Positions 1 to 11,666 of a DNA stretch of 64,000 nt are shown here, piece by piece. Numbering within the stretch: position 1 is the stretch's first letter; every line of letters starts with the position of its first letter. This stretch comes from Ophiodon elongatus (taxonomy: Eukaryota; Chordata; Actinopteri; Perciformes; Hexagrammidae). The notes below the pieces were generated by a model, which was given only the letters and a program-made list of their open reading frames with translations, searched no databases and had not been told where the DNA came from. A program made the translations under genes and the position numbers. The stretch covers positions 628,501 to 692,500 of the forward strand of contig JACSYO010001502.1 of assembly GCA_016806645.1 (NCBI GenBank), given 5' to 3'.

Positions 1-202
1 AATATCACCTAACATCTAGTGTAAGCTAATGACGGCCTACAATGACAAAAAGGGACCTATGCACCCCCAGTATTTTATGGAAGAACTGTCTCCTTTGTTA
101 ACCCATATCAATTGTCATATTGCCTGGTTTACTTGTAATATAATGTCGTACATCATTTGAAGAATTTAATGTTGTGCACTTTTCTCCTGTGTTTTTGAGC
201 AG

Positions 203-1093
203 GCTGAAAAGAATGTGTACCTGGAGGAGAGAGTACAAGTGTTACAGCAGCAGAACGAGGACCTGAAGGCGAGAATAGACAAGAACCTTGCTGTGTCGAG
301 GTCAGATCTGTTTGAATACATACTCGTACACATTTAAAACCAAGTTCAAACTAGGGCTGCATAACCAATAGGAATTTTAGGAAAATTTCAATATAGACGA
401 GTGCAAGAGTACAATATCTCTACTTCTCTGCTGCCCAAACTTTGATCAATGCCTTCAACACATCCAGAATTTGAGTACTGCCACAGTGTTTTTTATGGCA
501 CATTATCCAAAGTCCAAAATAAACTGCAGTATATTCAGAACTCTGCTGCTCGTCTGCTCACCCACTCCCACTCCCACGTCACCCCTGACCTCCAGAACCT
601 CCACGGCTCCCTGTCCCACAACGGATCCAGTAGTCCTTCTCCTCACTCACAAAGCCCTCCTAAAACAGGCCCCCCCATACCTGTCTATAGGATAGGATAG
701 TATACAGTACAGTATAATATAGTATAGTATAGTACAGTACAGTATAGTGTAGATGGTTAAGGGTTTATACCGTCAATGCACATGGAGAGATTTTAAGCAA
801 ATACAGCGGAGGGCAAAACCTGTTTTACTGAAGCAGGGGTACTGCAACGCTAGTACATTGCATTTATGTTCCTTTTCATTCTCAGGCAACTCTCCGAAGA
901 TAATGCCAACCTGCAAGTCAACGTGGAGAAGGAGAGCAACGAGAAGAAGCGGCTGAGTCGCAACAACGAGGAACTGCTGTGGCGTCTTCAGACAGGCGAG
1001 CTGAGTCCTCGTATGTCCCCCAGCTCCTCCCCCCTCCATCGGCCCTCCTCCGGACCAGGTTCTCCAGCCCGCCCACACTCCTACCATCAATGA
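203..1093 (+). CDS. mtus2: MTUS2-like microtubule-associated scaffold protein, last two coding exons (5' part outside window)
   Basis: Two exons are visible. Exon 203-300 has acceptor ...gagcag and donor AG|gtcaga. Exon 886-1093 has acceptor ttctcag and ends in TGA at 1091-1093. The junction codon AG|G gives Arg and the frame stays open. The first exon encodes a heptad-type coiled coil (YLEERVQVLQQQNEDLKARI). The second continues it (QLSEDNANLQ...EKKRLSRNNEELLWRLQTGEL) and ends in a Ser/Pro-rich tail. The EKKRLSRxNEELLW block and the SP-rich tail are typical of the C-terminus of the MTUS1/MTUS2 (ATIP/TIP150) family, which bind microtubules and end-binding proteins. I favour MTUS2 over MTUS1 because the tail ends with an SxPGSPAR-like stretch and because the neighbours are all human chromosome 13 genes, as is MTUS2; this is inference. 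The gene enters from the left edge and is tail-to-tail with the stomatin gene. Confidence 0.78.
440..690 (+). mobile_element. Degenerate L2-type LINE fragment (reverse transcriptase C-terminal region)
   Basis: This lies in the last mtus2 intron. Translation gives EYCHSVFYGTLSKVQNKLQ, then YIQNSAARLLTHS, in one frame, and LLTHKALLKQAPPYL in another frame. These are recognisable pieces of the conserved C-terminal segment after the catalytic core of L2/CR1-clade LINE reverse transcriptases. The frame change in between and the absence of any catalytic core show a short, dead, 5'-truncated scrap. It is not part of the mtus2 coding sequence. Confidence 0.72.
690..752. repeat. TATAG/TACAG short tandem repeat
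   Basis: Irregular pentamer array of TATAG and TACAG variants, directly following the LINE fragment in the mtus2 intron. Confidence 0.7.
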
Positions 1094-3651
1094 CACTCTC
1101 AATGGAAGCTCTTGTATCAAACGCTTCCTTTTATCTGGCATCCCTGATTTCTTTTTTAAAACTCTTTGCTGAATGTTCCAAGGATTTTACACCATGTAGA
1201 TGGACCGACACATTTCTTGGCAAATGCCGCTCACCAATGCCGCGCATTTCCAACGCCAACCCCCCTGACCTAATGAATTGTATAAATGATCATGCCTCAT
1301 ATCGTTCAAAAGGGAATTCCCTGTGCTATGCTTTCTCTATTCCACCGGAACGCCGCACAAAACGGACGTGCTGTGGATGAAAGACCTGCTCATTGTAGAC
1401 TTCAGAGAGCAGGATCGGAGTCCCGGTGCCTCATTTCCATTTTTCGGCTTCACACCTCGACCACTTTCTCATGCAGAGCTCAGGATGAGAGACATAACTA
1501 ACATCAAAAGTGCAGCAACGAACACAAGAAGCGCCTTTCTCTCTCACCAGCAACGTCTATCAAGGCACAGGCAATAGCTTGATTAAAATCAAAAAGAACT
1601 ACCTACAGCAAGTTATTCTCAAAAAGTGTGGATTTATCTCTGGGGTATGTTAATCTTTTAATGCTGAAGTATTTCATATATCTGAACTTGTATGAATGTC
1701 TAGCCATATAACCTCAATCCTCCATCCTACGGTCTCCTGAAACAACTAAATATCAGTGTTGACATGAAATGTATGGTTACAACAACATAACTCATAAATC
1801 CATTGAACTGCCAACACAGCATAACTATAGTATTGCTAATTTTGTAAAAAAAAAACTGTACATGTATTGCTCTCTTTAACGCATGTTCTGTCTTCCAGTA
1901 ATTAAATTAGTTTTAAGATTACCTACAGTGTGACAATATGGAGCAGAAGGGTGAGGGGGCAACACAAGTTACCTCCTATTCCTCACAAAACCAACCAGGA
2001 ATTATTCAAGTGATGCCAAGAAATAATTCATGATTAAAGTATAGTATTAAACATTGCTAATCTCACAGGTGTTTTATGTGAGATGGTGCCCCTCACTTTC
2101 AGTCAGGTTAAGAAAATAAAATAATGTCAATCAGGATCTGTAGAAACCACCAAAGAAGAAAACATCAAACACAGCAGTTCATTATGTACTGAAGCTGTCA
2201 TATTTCTGGAGTCAAGCGATGCAGAATCTGCCATTGATGGTGCAGACGCTGCAGTCCAAATGTATTGACCTGTACACATGGAAATCCAATATTTGGTCAT
2301 TATGTTGCATTTGCTCTTTCTTTAAGTGTACCTTATCATCGCTCTTGCAGCTGACTCCAATTGTTGCAGTTTTCTCTGTTGCTGTTTGTTTTCTGTGTGT
2401 TTTGAAATTCACCACAGAAACTCTCATAAGCAAATGTGATGGAAGAATCTATTATAGCTTCCCAACCTTCATTCTCTATTTGAACGTCCGAGTGATTTTT
2501 GGCAAAATTCCTGTAGAAAGCATCGATCCAAAATTTATTTGGAGAATTGGAAATGATTGAAACAAGAAAATCCTGAAAATCTGCAAGCTGTTACCTCAAT
2601 CGTCATTGTAGAGAATAATCTCAGGTCTCATGGAGAATTATGAGTCTACAAAGGAAAAGCAACTGCCATATCTTTTTTCTAATTATTATTAATTGTATTT
2701 TTATTGAAGCTTTTGTTCATGTTTACATTACCACTCAGCTCAACTGTCTGTTTTGCGATATATCCTTTGTATAACATGATTTGGATGTACAGAATATGTA
2801 TGACTATTTTAAAGAGCATAGTGCTGTCAGCAAATACATTGAAGAAATGTTGCTAATATGACATAATTATCAGCTCCCCCAGATACATAAAAATGTGGAA
2901 ATCTGCTCAAACAAGGATTTGGTTGCAGTCGAGTTGCATTCACTGTTCGGACATTAAGTTGATTATGTTTAACTTTACTGTGGGTGGGAATGATGTTTCT
3001 CTCCATCAGGTACTCTGGTTGCACTGATTGCCTCTGTGTCCTGTGGACATGACCGTGGACTCATTTACTGAATGTTTGTTTGACACTAGAAAAAGAGGGA
3101 TTTGTTTACAGTTTACATCCAATGTCAAAGACGGTTGGTGTTTCATGTGGATGTCGGTTCATCTGTTGACCGTTTACAGGACTTCTGTTCTATTCTGTGA
3201 AGATTGTATTTTTAGACGTTATTCTTTGGATAAGGTTTTATGAAAGCATGTATTTATAAGATTGTCGTGCATTGTTCTTTTCTTTTTTTTATTACTTTTC
3301 TTGTGTATTTCATCAATATATTTATTTATTTGTCCTTCTTCAGAACTGCAACTGTAGCTTAGCTGGTTAGAATATTGTGGTCAGTGATGAGACACTAATG
3401 TCTAAACTGTATATGTTGCACTTTGTATTTAAGTATTAAATCACAATAAGAAATGAATTGTATGAAAAGTAAGTTCTGTTGTGGATGCATCTTTAAGTTA
3501 ATAATTATTCTATTTTATAGTATGCCAATCTTATGTCGTGAAACTTTGCATAAAAAGTGATAAGCAGTGCATTCTGCAGTTTACATGCGAGGCCTCTTGG
3601 ACCATAGAGCATCTGAAAGAGACACCACTAAAGCTTATAACAATAACATAA
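1094..3651. other. mtus2 3'UTR and convergent intergenic space
   Basis: No protein-coding exon recognised. The stretch lies between the mtus2 stop (1093) and the stomatin-gene stop on the other strand (3652), so it must hold both 3' ends. It is AT-rich with several AATAAA-type signals (for example near 2114 on the plus strand, and TTTATT near 3318 for the minus-strand gene), so exact cleavage sites cannot be fixed by reading. The small ORFs here have no coding character. Confidence 0.55.
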
Positions 3652-6600
3652 TTAGTCCCTCTTCATAAAGTTCTGCAATATATCTATGGGCAGAGGGAAG
3701 ATGATGGTGGAGTTCTTCTCTCCGGCGATGGTGGTGAGGGTCTGCAGGTATCGCAGCTGGAGACCAGAGGGGGACTCTGCAATGATCAGGGAGGCTTCTT
3801 TCAGAGCCCTGGAGGCGTTCATCTCTCCCTCTGCAGAAATGATCTGAAGCACAGACCGAAAATCATTACTTCTACAAATGTTCCCTCTCTGCATTAAGAG
3901 AAAATTCAATTAAATCTTCCATTGCCCACTTTACCTTGGCTCTGGCCTCCCGAGTAGCTTCTGCCTCTGCTGCCATGGCTCTCTGCAGCTGCTGAGGCAA
4001 CTTCACATCCTTGATCTCCACCCGCTCCACCTTAATACCCCATGGATCTGTGGCATCATCCAGAGATTCCTGCATGGGAATATCAAATAACAAATACTCC
4101 AGTCACATAGAACCACCATTAGCTCCACTAATCAGTTATGTTCTAATCAAATAACTATGAAACATATTAACCAACTTCTCAGCTGCATGGTGCTTTTTAG
4201 CCTTTATAAACTCATTTCGGGGGTTTATAAGTTCTCTGGTTCAGTTCAGTCATTACCATTTTTGCTGAAGCGGAAAGCTGTTTTACACAAGGTTCTGAGA
4301 AACACACTGTACCAAGCAACAGAGTTAAAGATGGCAGATGAAAAAAGGACCATTTAAAGATATTTAACATTCCCTCTGCAGCTCCTCATAAACCGTAGTA
4401 TCACACAGTTTATGCTCACCTGCATACTGAGTGATATGCCCTCTCTGTCAGATAGCAGTTCTGCAAGGTTTTTGGTACCAAGTACATTCCTCAGGGTGGT
4501 TTGAGCCAGCAGCCGTGTAGATGAGTGTGCGTTGGACACATTGGCCACGGATGAGATGGGGCAGTTTATGCGGAAGTACACCACGCCATCCACAGACACC
4601 GTCACTGAGTCTCTCGTTAGGATCTAAAAGGTAAAAAACAGCACTTATTATGCTGCCACAGTTTGCATTGATGACAGAGACGAGCTGTGATAAAGGAGAG
4701 ACGCAAATTTAATTTCCACATAGAACAAATGCAGAAAAACAACAACAACATAAATCGTACCTCTTGTGGAGGGATGTCAAAGGACACAGTTCTCAGATCG
4801 ACTTTCACAAAGGTATCGGTACAGGGCAGAACAAAGAAAAGTCCTGAAAAGTAAAAGAGACCCTGTTTGGTTTCTAAATATTGTAGATTAAGCCTTTTAA
4901 ATTATAGACTTTTAAAGGCAGAAAACCACTTGTTGGACATTGTTTTTCTCACAGTATAATGTACAGTGGTAGGCCATTAAAATGTCATAAAATATCACAG
5001 TAGAGTATGCCATAAAAAAAGTAATGTATAAAGTCATACTATGCCATAGTATAGTATGAAATAAATGAGTGATTAAAAAAGTAATAGTAGAGTAAGCTAT
5101 GAATATGTCATAAAAACGTTGTTAAAACGTCATAGTACATTATGACACACAAATATCATGTATAAAGAGATACAAAACTCGTAGTATAGTAGTATATATG
5201 GCATGAGTATTGTATGCCATAAAAGTCATAGTATAGTAAGTCGAAAGAAGTCACAGTATAATATATAAAAAAAGTGATAAAAAGTGATAGCATAGTATGT
5301 AGAAACATTTAATTAAAAAAGTCAAATTTATAGTATGTCAAAAAAGTAATTAAATGTAATTCAGATAAAATCCCAGTATAGAATGTTGAAAATAAAAAAG
5401 TCATAGTATGTCAAAAAAGTCGTATTAAAGCATGCCATAAAATGTCATTCAAAAGTCATAGTGTACATTGTTATTATAGTATTGTAACGACTGGAAAACC
5501 CACAGGGAAAAAAACAGGAGTCAAAACCCCGACTCAGAGAGCAGGACGAGGAGCAGTTAAGCAGTCTTGACTGGCCAAAACAGGTTTGGTACGCAGGAGA
5601 TCCGTCAGTTAATCAGACAAACAAAAATAAAACAGGAAATAATAGGATGCTGGAGTAAAAGACACACATAACCTAAGGAGCTGGACAAGACAGGACAAGT
5701 ATGCCATACAAATTTCAATTAAAGTAATTGTATAAAATGCAGTAAATTGTATTGTATAGTATCCCATAAAATGTCATGCAAGGTCATCCATCGTACATTA
5801 TGTCATACAACAAAAAGTGATAGTATATGCCATTAAAAATTGAAATCAAAAAAATTTAAAACTGTACTATGACAAGTCATAGTACAGTATGTAACACATT
5901 CAATGAATGAATAAACAAACCTGGTCCTTTAGGTTTCCTGTCTGTGATCCGGCCAAGTCTAAAAATGACAGCTCGCTCGTACTCCTTCACTATCTGGATG
6001 TTAGAAACATGGCCAGCCATAGAGAGAACATAGGAAATACCAAAAATAAAATAACCTTAGAATTAGATTAAACTCACTGTCATCTATACCTCTGGTATAA
6101 TGTAGGTTTGTCTTAGGCCACAGTCACTGTGTATAACACCTTCACATGTCATTCACTGGATTGGCTGTGGTATGAACTGAAACCGATACATGCACTGTTC
6201 CAATTGTGGAGACTCATTTTCCTACAAACACAAACTTGCCATCAGGGAAATTTGAATGATTCTGTAATCACATAAAACCTCTCCACATATTGGATTTAAA
6301 TATATTAACTTGTATAAACTCAGAGACATAGTCTCAGAATACATCACACAGTTTTGCAGGATGGCAGAGAGGAGGCGATTAATTATTTTGTTTCTGTGTG
6401 ACACCTGCCATGTGAAGCCCCCTTTATGAACAAAGGAATTAATTCAATTACATTTTTCAATTACATTTATTTTGTATAGCCCAAATTACAAATGTGCCTC
6501 AGAGGGCTTTACAATCTGTACACATACGACATCCTCCAAAATAATTACATTTCTTTCTTCCAAATATGCTTTGCTCCAAAAGCTTAGAAACTCTATAAAA

Positions 6601-7912
6601 GCTTGACTGATGGAATTAGTTAGTCTTTTCTGACTTGCCAAAAATTCATGAGGGAAATTGGTTCAACTTTGTTGGATTTTTGGAGAGCGATAATAGAAAC
6701 GGTCAAATTCCAAAGCAGTAAATACTGACTGAAGCCCTAGCAAGTCCAATACAAAGACACCGGTATCCGTATCCCACTTTCACAGACAAGTACTGGCCTT
6801 ATCCTATACTCAGTAGTGTACATCAAGGAGAATATACTTTACCTTAACACACATAAATAGTGTGATCGGGAAGGTCGCTGTTACAAAGAGGAGGGATATG
6901 AGGACCAACAGCCAACCGAAGCATCCCAGTCTCCCTGTGTTTTTTTCTGTAGAGAATGAAAAACACTTCACAAGCTTGTATTGGAAAGTACGGAGAGGTG
7001 CACTATTTTGCATAATTTCCAAGCCATGTCCTCCCTTGTGAGCGCCTGTGACTAAAAGATTGCTGGGGTAATTTTGTTCACTCAATTAAACAGTAAAGGG
7101 ATCCAGTGGGACAGCATCTTTTATCGAAGATGACACAAAACATTCATGCAATCGAGCGGCGAGATGAAGTGGATCCACACTTCTAATTTGTCACCAATGG
7201 TGTAATTAATCTCTGAGGGAAGTCACGTTACTCCACATCCACCCGAGTCACAGGGTGTTGTGAGAAGTAAGCTCCTAAATTATTGATCTGCCTTCCTTAG
7301 GATGCTCACACTGTGATGTAATGCACTGGCATCTCTTTCTTTATAAAGCCATTTTTGGAGATCTGCCACCTTATATCACCTCTTAATTGGTCTGGACCTC
7401 TGGACCTTATCAGACTCACACCAATGATTGGCTTACACTTAAAGCCCCCAGATATTCCATTCCATTCTCAAAACCGCTTATCCTATTTAGGGTCGCGGGG
7501 GTGCTGGAGCCGATCCCAGCTGACATTGGGCGAAGGCAAGGTAGCATCCTGGACAGGCCACCAGTTTATCTCAGGGTACATATATAGAGACAGATAAACA
7601 TTCACACCTACGAGCAATTTAGAGTCCAATTAACCTAAGCTTTGGACTGTGGGAGAAAGCCGGAGTGTGTCCCTTAAAAACAGCGGACTCGGGCCCCTCA
7701 AACAATATCCAATATCCCTGGCATCTTCACCCTGAATAATTCAGACTGTTCCCTCTCCTTCTGCGTCCCTGTAATACTGACAGTCAAAGTGCCAGACTCA
7801 TCATTTTTTTAAAAGGCCATAAAAAGTATTTACCTTCGACATTCTCCTCGGCGTTGATCTGAAGTTTGCCCTGTGTAACCATCTCGGCCGTGCTCGACGT
7901 GGTGGAGCTCAT
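3652..7912 (-). CDS. stoml3: Stomatin-family membrane protein (stomatin-like 3 type), complete, 7 coding exons
   Basis: Coding exons in transcript order: 7912-7834, 6946-6843, 5993-5921, 4843-4761, 4623-4420, 4069-3935, 3843-3652. All have AG/GT junctions and compatible phases, giving 289 aa, the usual family size (288-291). The order is a short hydrophilic N-terminus, a hydrophobic hairpin with the proline typical of the family (GCFGWLLVLISLLFVTATFP), the entry to the PHB/SPFH domain (IVKEYERAVIFRLGRI), a KVDLRTVSFDIPPQE strand, ILTRDSVTVSVDGVVYFRI, and the coiled-coil/oligomerisation segment (QRAMAAEAEATREARAK). It ends in the family-typical LQLRYLQTLTTIAGEKNSTI. Stomatins insert as a hairpin on the cytosolic face of the plasma membrane and tune channels such as ASICs and Piezo. 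Several residues resemble STOM as much as STOML3; the chromosome-13-like neighbourhood favours STOML3. The start is taken at MSSTTSS (7912); an in-frame Met lies upstream at 8113 and another 10 codons downstream (MVTQ). Confidence 0.9.
4950..5905. repeat. AT-rich degenerate tandem repeat (AGTCATAGTATAGTATGCCATAAAA type)
   Basis: Fills the stomatin-gene intron between exons 3 and 4 (5921 and 4843). Degenerate copies of a roughly 20-30 bp motif built from AAAGTCATAGTATAGTATG and CCATAAAA recur with irregular spacing. It is interrupted at about 5485-5700 by a more complex sequence. The same motif family occurs in reverse orientation at 12862-13375. Confidence 0.8.
5485..5700. repeat. Non-tandem insertion inside the AT-rich array
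   Basis: The AT-rich repeat stops abruptly at 'attgtaacgactggaaaacc' and resumes after 'ggacaagacaggacaagt'. The intervening ~215 bp is of mixed composition, with GAC/CAGGA-rich pieces and 'aaccccgactcagagagcagga'. It looks like a fragment of a dispersed fish repeat, but I cannot assign a family. Confidence 0.4.
6440..6535. repeat. Teleost dispersed repeat fragment
   Basis: 'tagcccaaattacaaatg' followed by 'tgcctcagagggctttaca' and 'atctgtacacatacgacat' is a phrase that recurs in many fish genomes as part of a dispersed repeat. It lies in a stomatin-gene intron. The family name cannot be fixed from this scrap. Confidence 0.5.
7455..7685 (+). mobile_element. Teleost interspersed repeat resembling a LINE 3' end (truncated)
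   Basis: Contains, in order, 'aaccgcttatcctatttagg', 'gtcgcgggggtgctggagcc', 'atcccagctgacattgggcg', 'cattcacacctacgagcaat', 'tttagagtccaattaaccta' and 'ttggactgtgggagaaagcc'. This is a very common fish interspersed sequence, usually found as 3' ends of non-LTR elements. It sits in intron 1 of the stomatin gene and carries no open reading frame. Confidence 0.65.
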
Positions 7913-8843
7913 TAGTGATGGTGTATTCTGTTGGTGTGATGGAGGAAGTGAAGCAGTGCTGCGCTTGTTTACCGTGTGCTTCCCCCTGCGGGGTGTGGCC
8001 TGTCCCCTTCCCTCAGCGTCTGACACTACACATAAACTCCCACTCCCACTTGGTGTGTCACTCTCGGGCTCACCTAGTGGGTGCCAACAGGCCACATGAA
8101 CCTCGTAGCCCAACCAGCCTCTAAGTGGCTCCTGTATTGGATGCCTTCAAATTCAGCTCTTGTGCTTTTCCATTGTACTCTCACATCCATTTCCAGAAGT
8201 CTGACACCTGTTGCGTGCAGGTTATGAATAAACAATAGGTGACATACAAGTCGTGAAACATGAGAGCTGGTGCAGGCAAAACGGAGATGTGATCATGTGC
8301 ATGTTTCCTACCTTGTAATGGAAATTCACCCACATTTGTATTAAAAACAACAATCCAAGATGTATTAAAATGTTTTCGAAACAGGAAAAGAGGAAATAAA
8401 GTGTGAGAGAAGGAGGGAGATGGAGGAATGTGCAAGCAAACACATTGGAGAAAATATGATTAATTATATTTAATTCATTTTAAAAGCAGTGTAGTGTTAA
8501 GCAACTGAGAGTAATGTAGATACACAGGATGTAAACACAGTAAACCCCCAGTCCTTTCTGTTATGAGGAGACGCACAGCACTCAGTGTGTGTGAGATGGG
8601 AGCCCTGACAACCGACATGTGAGTTGCTCGTTGCCATCATTTTTCACTGAGGTCCCTTTAATTGACTGTCCTGTGATACTTGGTCACATGACAGCCAGCT
8701 CACTACAGTACATAATGAGTGCATGTGAATCCCGGTGCAGTTGTTCACAACACTACACACAACAGGCTCATTTTGCCCTTTTGCCAATTTCATTTTGTTA
8801 GTTTCAGGACTTGTTGTAAATTGGGAAGAGAATTACGTGTGTG

Positions 8844-8906
<63 letters not shown>

Positions 8907-9754
8907 TGTCCAAATCTGTTCATTCCACCATGAAAGACTGCTCATAACAGACCACACCCTCGTTCACGATTATTTATTACTTGAATGTCAAGCTTCAAAC
9001 TACAACTCTTAAGGTATAATTTACAATCAGCAAAAAAAACACTTTCTTTTAACAGAATATGTTTTTCAAGCGATTTTAACTCCCGTGCATCAGCATGGTC
9101 TTTCTGCTGCAGGTGGACACAGCAGTTCAGTGTGAACAGGACCCTCTTGGGGCGAGGCAGGAAGCTAAGAACCTGCTTCAGCAAACACACAACGAAAATG
9201 AAAAAAAGAGAGGTTTTCAGTCCAAACATAAACATTTGACTTGCACATGCATTTATGATTAGATTTTTGTAGCTTTACTTTAATTTGTCCAATTTTCAAG
9301 ATTTTTTTTTTATATTGAATTTTAAGTTTTTGCACCTTTACCACAGGTGGAAAATGGTGAGTATAAATAAATCTTCTTAAATATCATTGTTGGTGTAGCT
9401 GAGCTGAACTGCTTAAATCTGCCCAGAGGGAAGGTTGAGCTGTCTGTTTGTATTCCGCTCCCTGAGTTCTTGTCATGATTTGACTGGCAAAACCGTTTGT
9501 GAAAACTCACTGAAAGATGAGTGACGAGGTACAACCGAGGCATCTGCGGCCATGATGAAGTACGATCACAGTAAGTGTCACACTTTGACTTGGGGATGTT
9601 AAGATTAAGACTTTAATTCAAACCACTGTGGCCAGCACAGTAGAGAAACATGTGTCACATCTCATCAAACATCAAGACGAAATAAAACGTTTGTTCATCT
9701 CATTTAGGGTTCCACGCAGCACAACACTTTCTTCAAGTGTGGAGATGCTGCACA
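7913..9754. other. Intergenic: 5' side of the stomatin gene and 3' side of slc25a15
   Basis: No coding exon recognised. It must contain the stomatin promoter and any 5'UTR (near 7913 upward on the minus strand) and the slc25a15 3'UTR (below 9755). It also holds a 66-bp GT microsatellite (8837-8902). The ORFs here are short and unlike known proteins. Confidence 0.5.
8837..8902. repeat. (GT)n microsatellite
   Basis: About 33 GT units with one GTTTGT interruption, in the intergenic space between stoml3 and slc25a15. Confidence 0.95.
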
Positions 9755-11634
9755 TCAGTTCCCGGCTTTCTCCATCATGAACTTGCGACTCAGCTCATAG
9801 GCCAGGAAGAGGGCTCCGTTGGCAGGGAAGGTGCGTATCATGGTAGGAGTCAGGCCCGAGTACAGAGCAGTGATCCCTGTGGGACAAGAGAGAGTCGAGC
9901 AGATACACAGGTCATTCCCCACGGGTAAGTCCGCCCTCCCAGCTCGGGCCAATTAGCAGCATGATGCATCCACATTCTGCCTCACACTTACAACAGCAGT
10001 GGTGCGTTTAAAGTAAAAAAAACTTCAGCTCCACAATTAAAACACTGGGGGCCTCTATTTAAGTTTACAGTACACAAGTTCACATTAAAGTTCTGACATG
10101 TGATTACAGTGTCCTCCCAGGCTCAATCATCGTGATTGTTAAGGGTAGCTTCATTTGTGACATGTCAACAAACATTTACAGTGTCAAGCTTTGGCAATTT
10201 TTAAATGACCATCTAACGTTAATGGTTAATAACGTACTTCTAAAAAGAAATTCTACTGTATTAGACCTGCTCCATGCACTCTGAGGCCAAGTTATTCCGT
10301 ACATCTCCCCGTCATGCCAACAGATGTTGCAGATGGAGGGACATGTGACTCAGTACATTCAGCATGCAGACAGAGATGAGATGTACAGTGATATTCAATT
10401 AGAACAGGTCAGACGGTACCTTTTTCACACACTACGGCGACTCTCTGTAGTTCACACAGATCCGTGGGAAAAAGAGATCCCTTCAGAGGCTGCTGTGTTG
10501 AGATGTTTTGTCCGCCCGCCGTAGGCCCATTAGCACCATCACCATGATTTTAGCACCACAGCATACAAGAACAATGCATCACTGGTCTTTATCGTTGTTG
10601 GGTTTTTTTTGCATCTCGTTTAGCGCGAAGCACATTCAAATCTCAGTATGCTCTGCTGTTGTTATGCTGGGCACCCTTTACACTGTACATAATTATATTC
10701 ATATATTACTAAATGACTAAATTGGTTTTTTTGTCGTTGTCAAGTTTAATAAGTCTGATCTTACTTTTTGCTGATCAAATAACCATATCTCCTTCAGGGC
10801 TTATTCGGCTAATTTGAATAATACTGAATCATTTTGTCTCATTATGCACGTTGAGAGGCACCATGAGGCAGTATAACTGTAAACAAACAGTCTGTTTAAA
10901 CCATGCGTATTACTTCCTGATGCCTGTCCCGCTCATCAAACAACTGCCTGAGGGCTTTGCTCTGTCACTGTAGACAGGAAGGTGAATACTGGATATCAGC
11001 CATGGTGGCTGTAACACCTCAATGTCTCACTGTATTCAAACACTACATGTTGGGTTTTTTTGCAGATGTATAAGAGAAGGTTAGAAAACATACAATAACA
11101 AAACAAATATTGTTGGAATTAACTTAAGGTGAGAAGTGTGTCTATGCAGAGGTTTTTTTTCGGATTTGAATGTCTGAGCTGGTTATGAGCAAAATGAGAG
11201 TCTAGACAGTAAGTGTGTGTTTGAGTCAGCACCCTTCTCTACTGAACCATGGTTTTTCGCAAATGGCCAAATTATACAGTTGCTGTTCTTCAAACTATGA
11301 TTATATGGATGTGTGATGTAAGTTGTCAGTTGTGCTCCACTGTTGTCACAAATGGCGTTTTATGAAACGGAGCGAGGACCACGCCCCGAACACAGCTCAT
11401 TTCCTGTGCACGAAGTACATGAGCACAACGAACCCGTTCACTTCCTCTTTGACTCAGTTTCTACATCCCTCCCCCAAACCCCTTCTTGTCTCTCTCTCTC
11501 TCTGTCTCTCTTCTCTCTCTTCTCTCTCTCTTCTCTCTTCTCTCTCTCTTCTCTCTCTCTTCTCTCTTTCTTCTCTCTCTCTTCTCTCTTCTCTCTCTCT
11601 CTTCTCTCTTCTCTCTCTCTTCTCTCTCTCTTCT

Positions 11635-11666
<32 letters not shown>

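Noticed and set aside
3353..3372. tRNA-like A box (TAGCTTAGCTGG) suggesting a tRNA or SINE head
   Set aside because: No B box (GGTTCRANNCC) and no cloverleaf follow within 80 bp.
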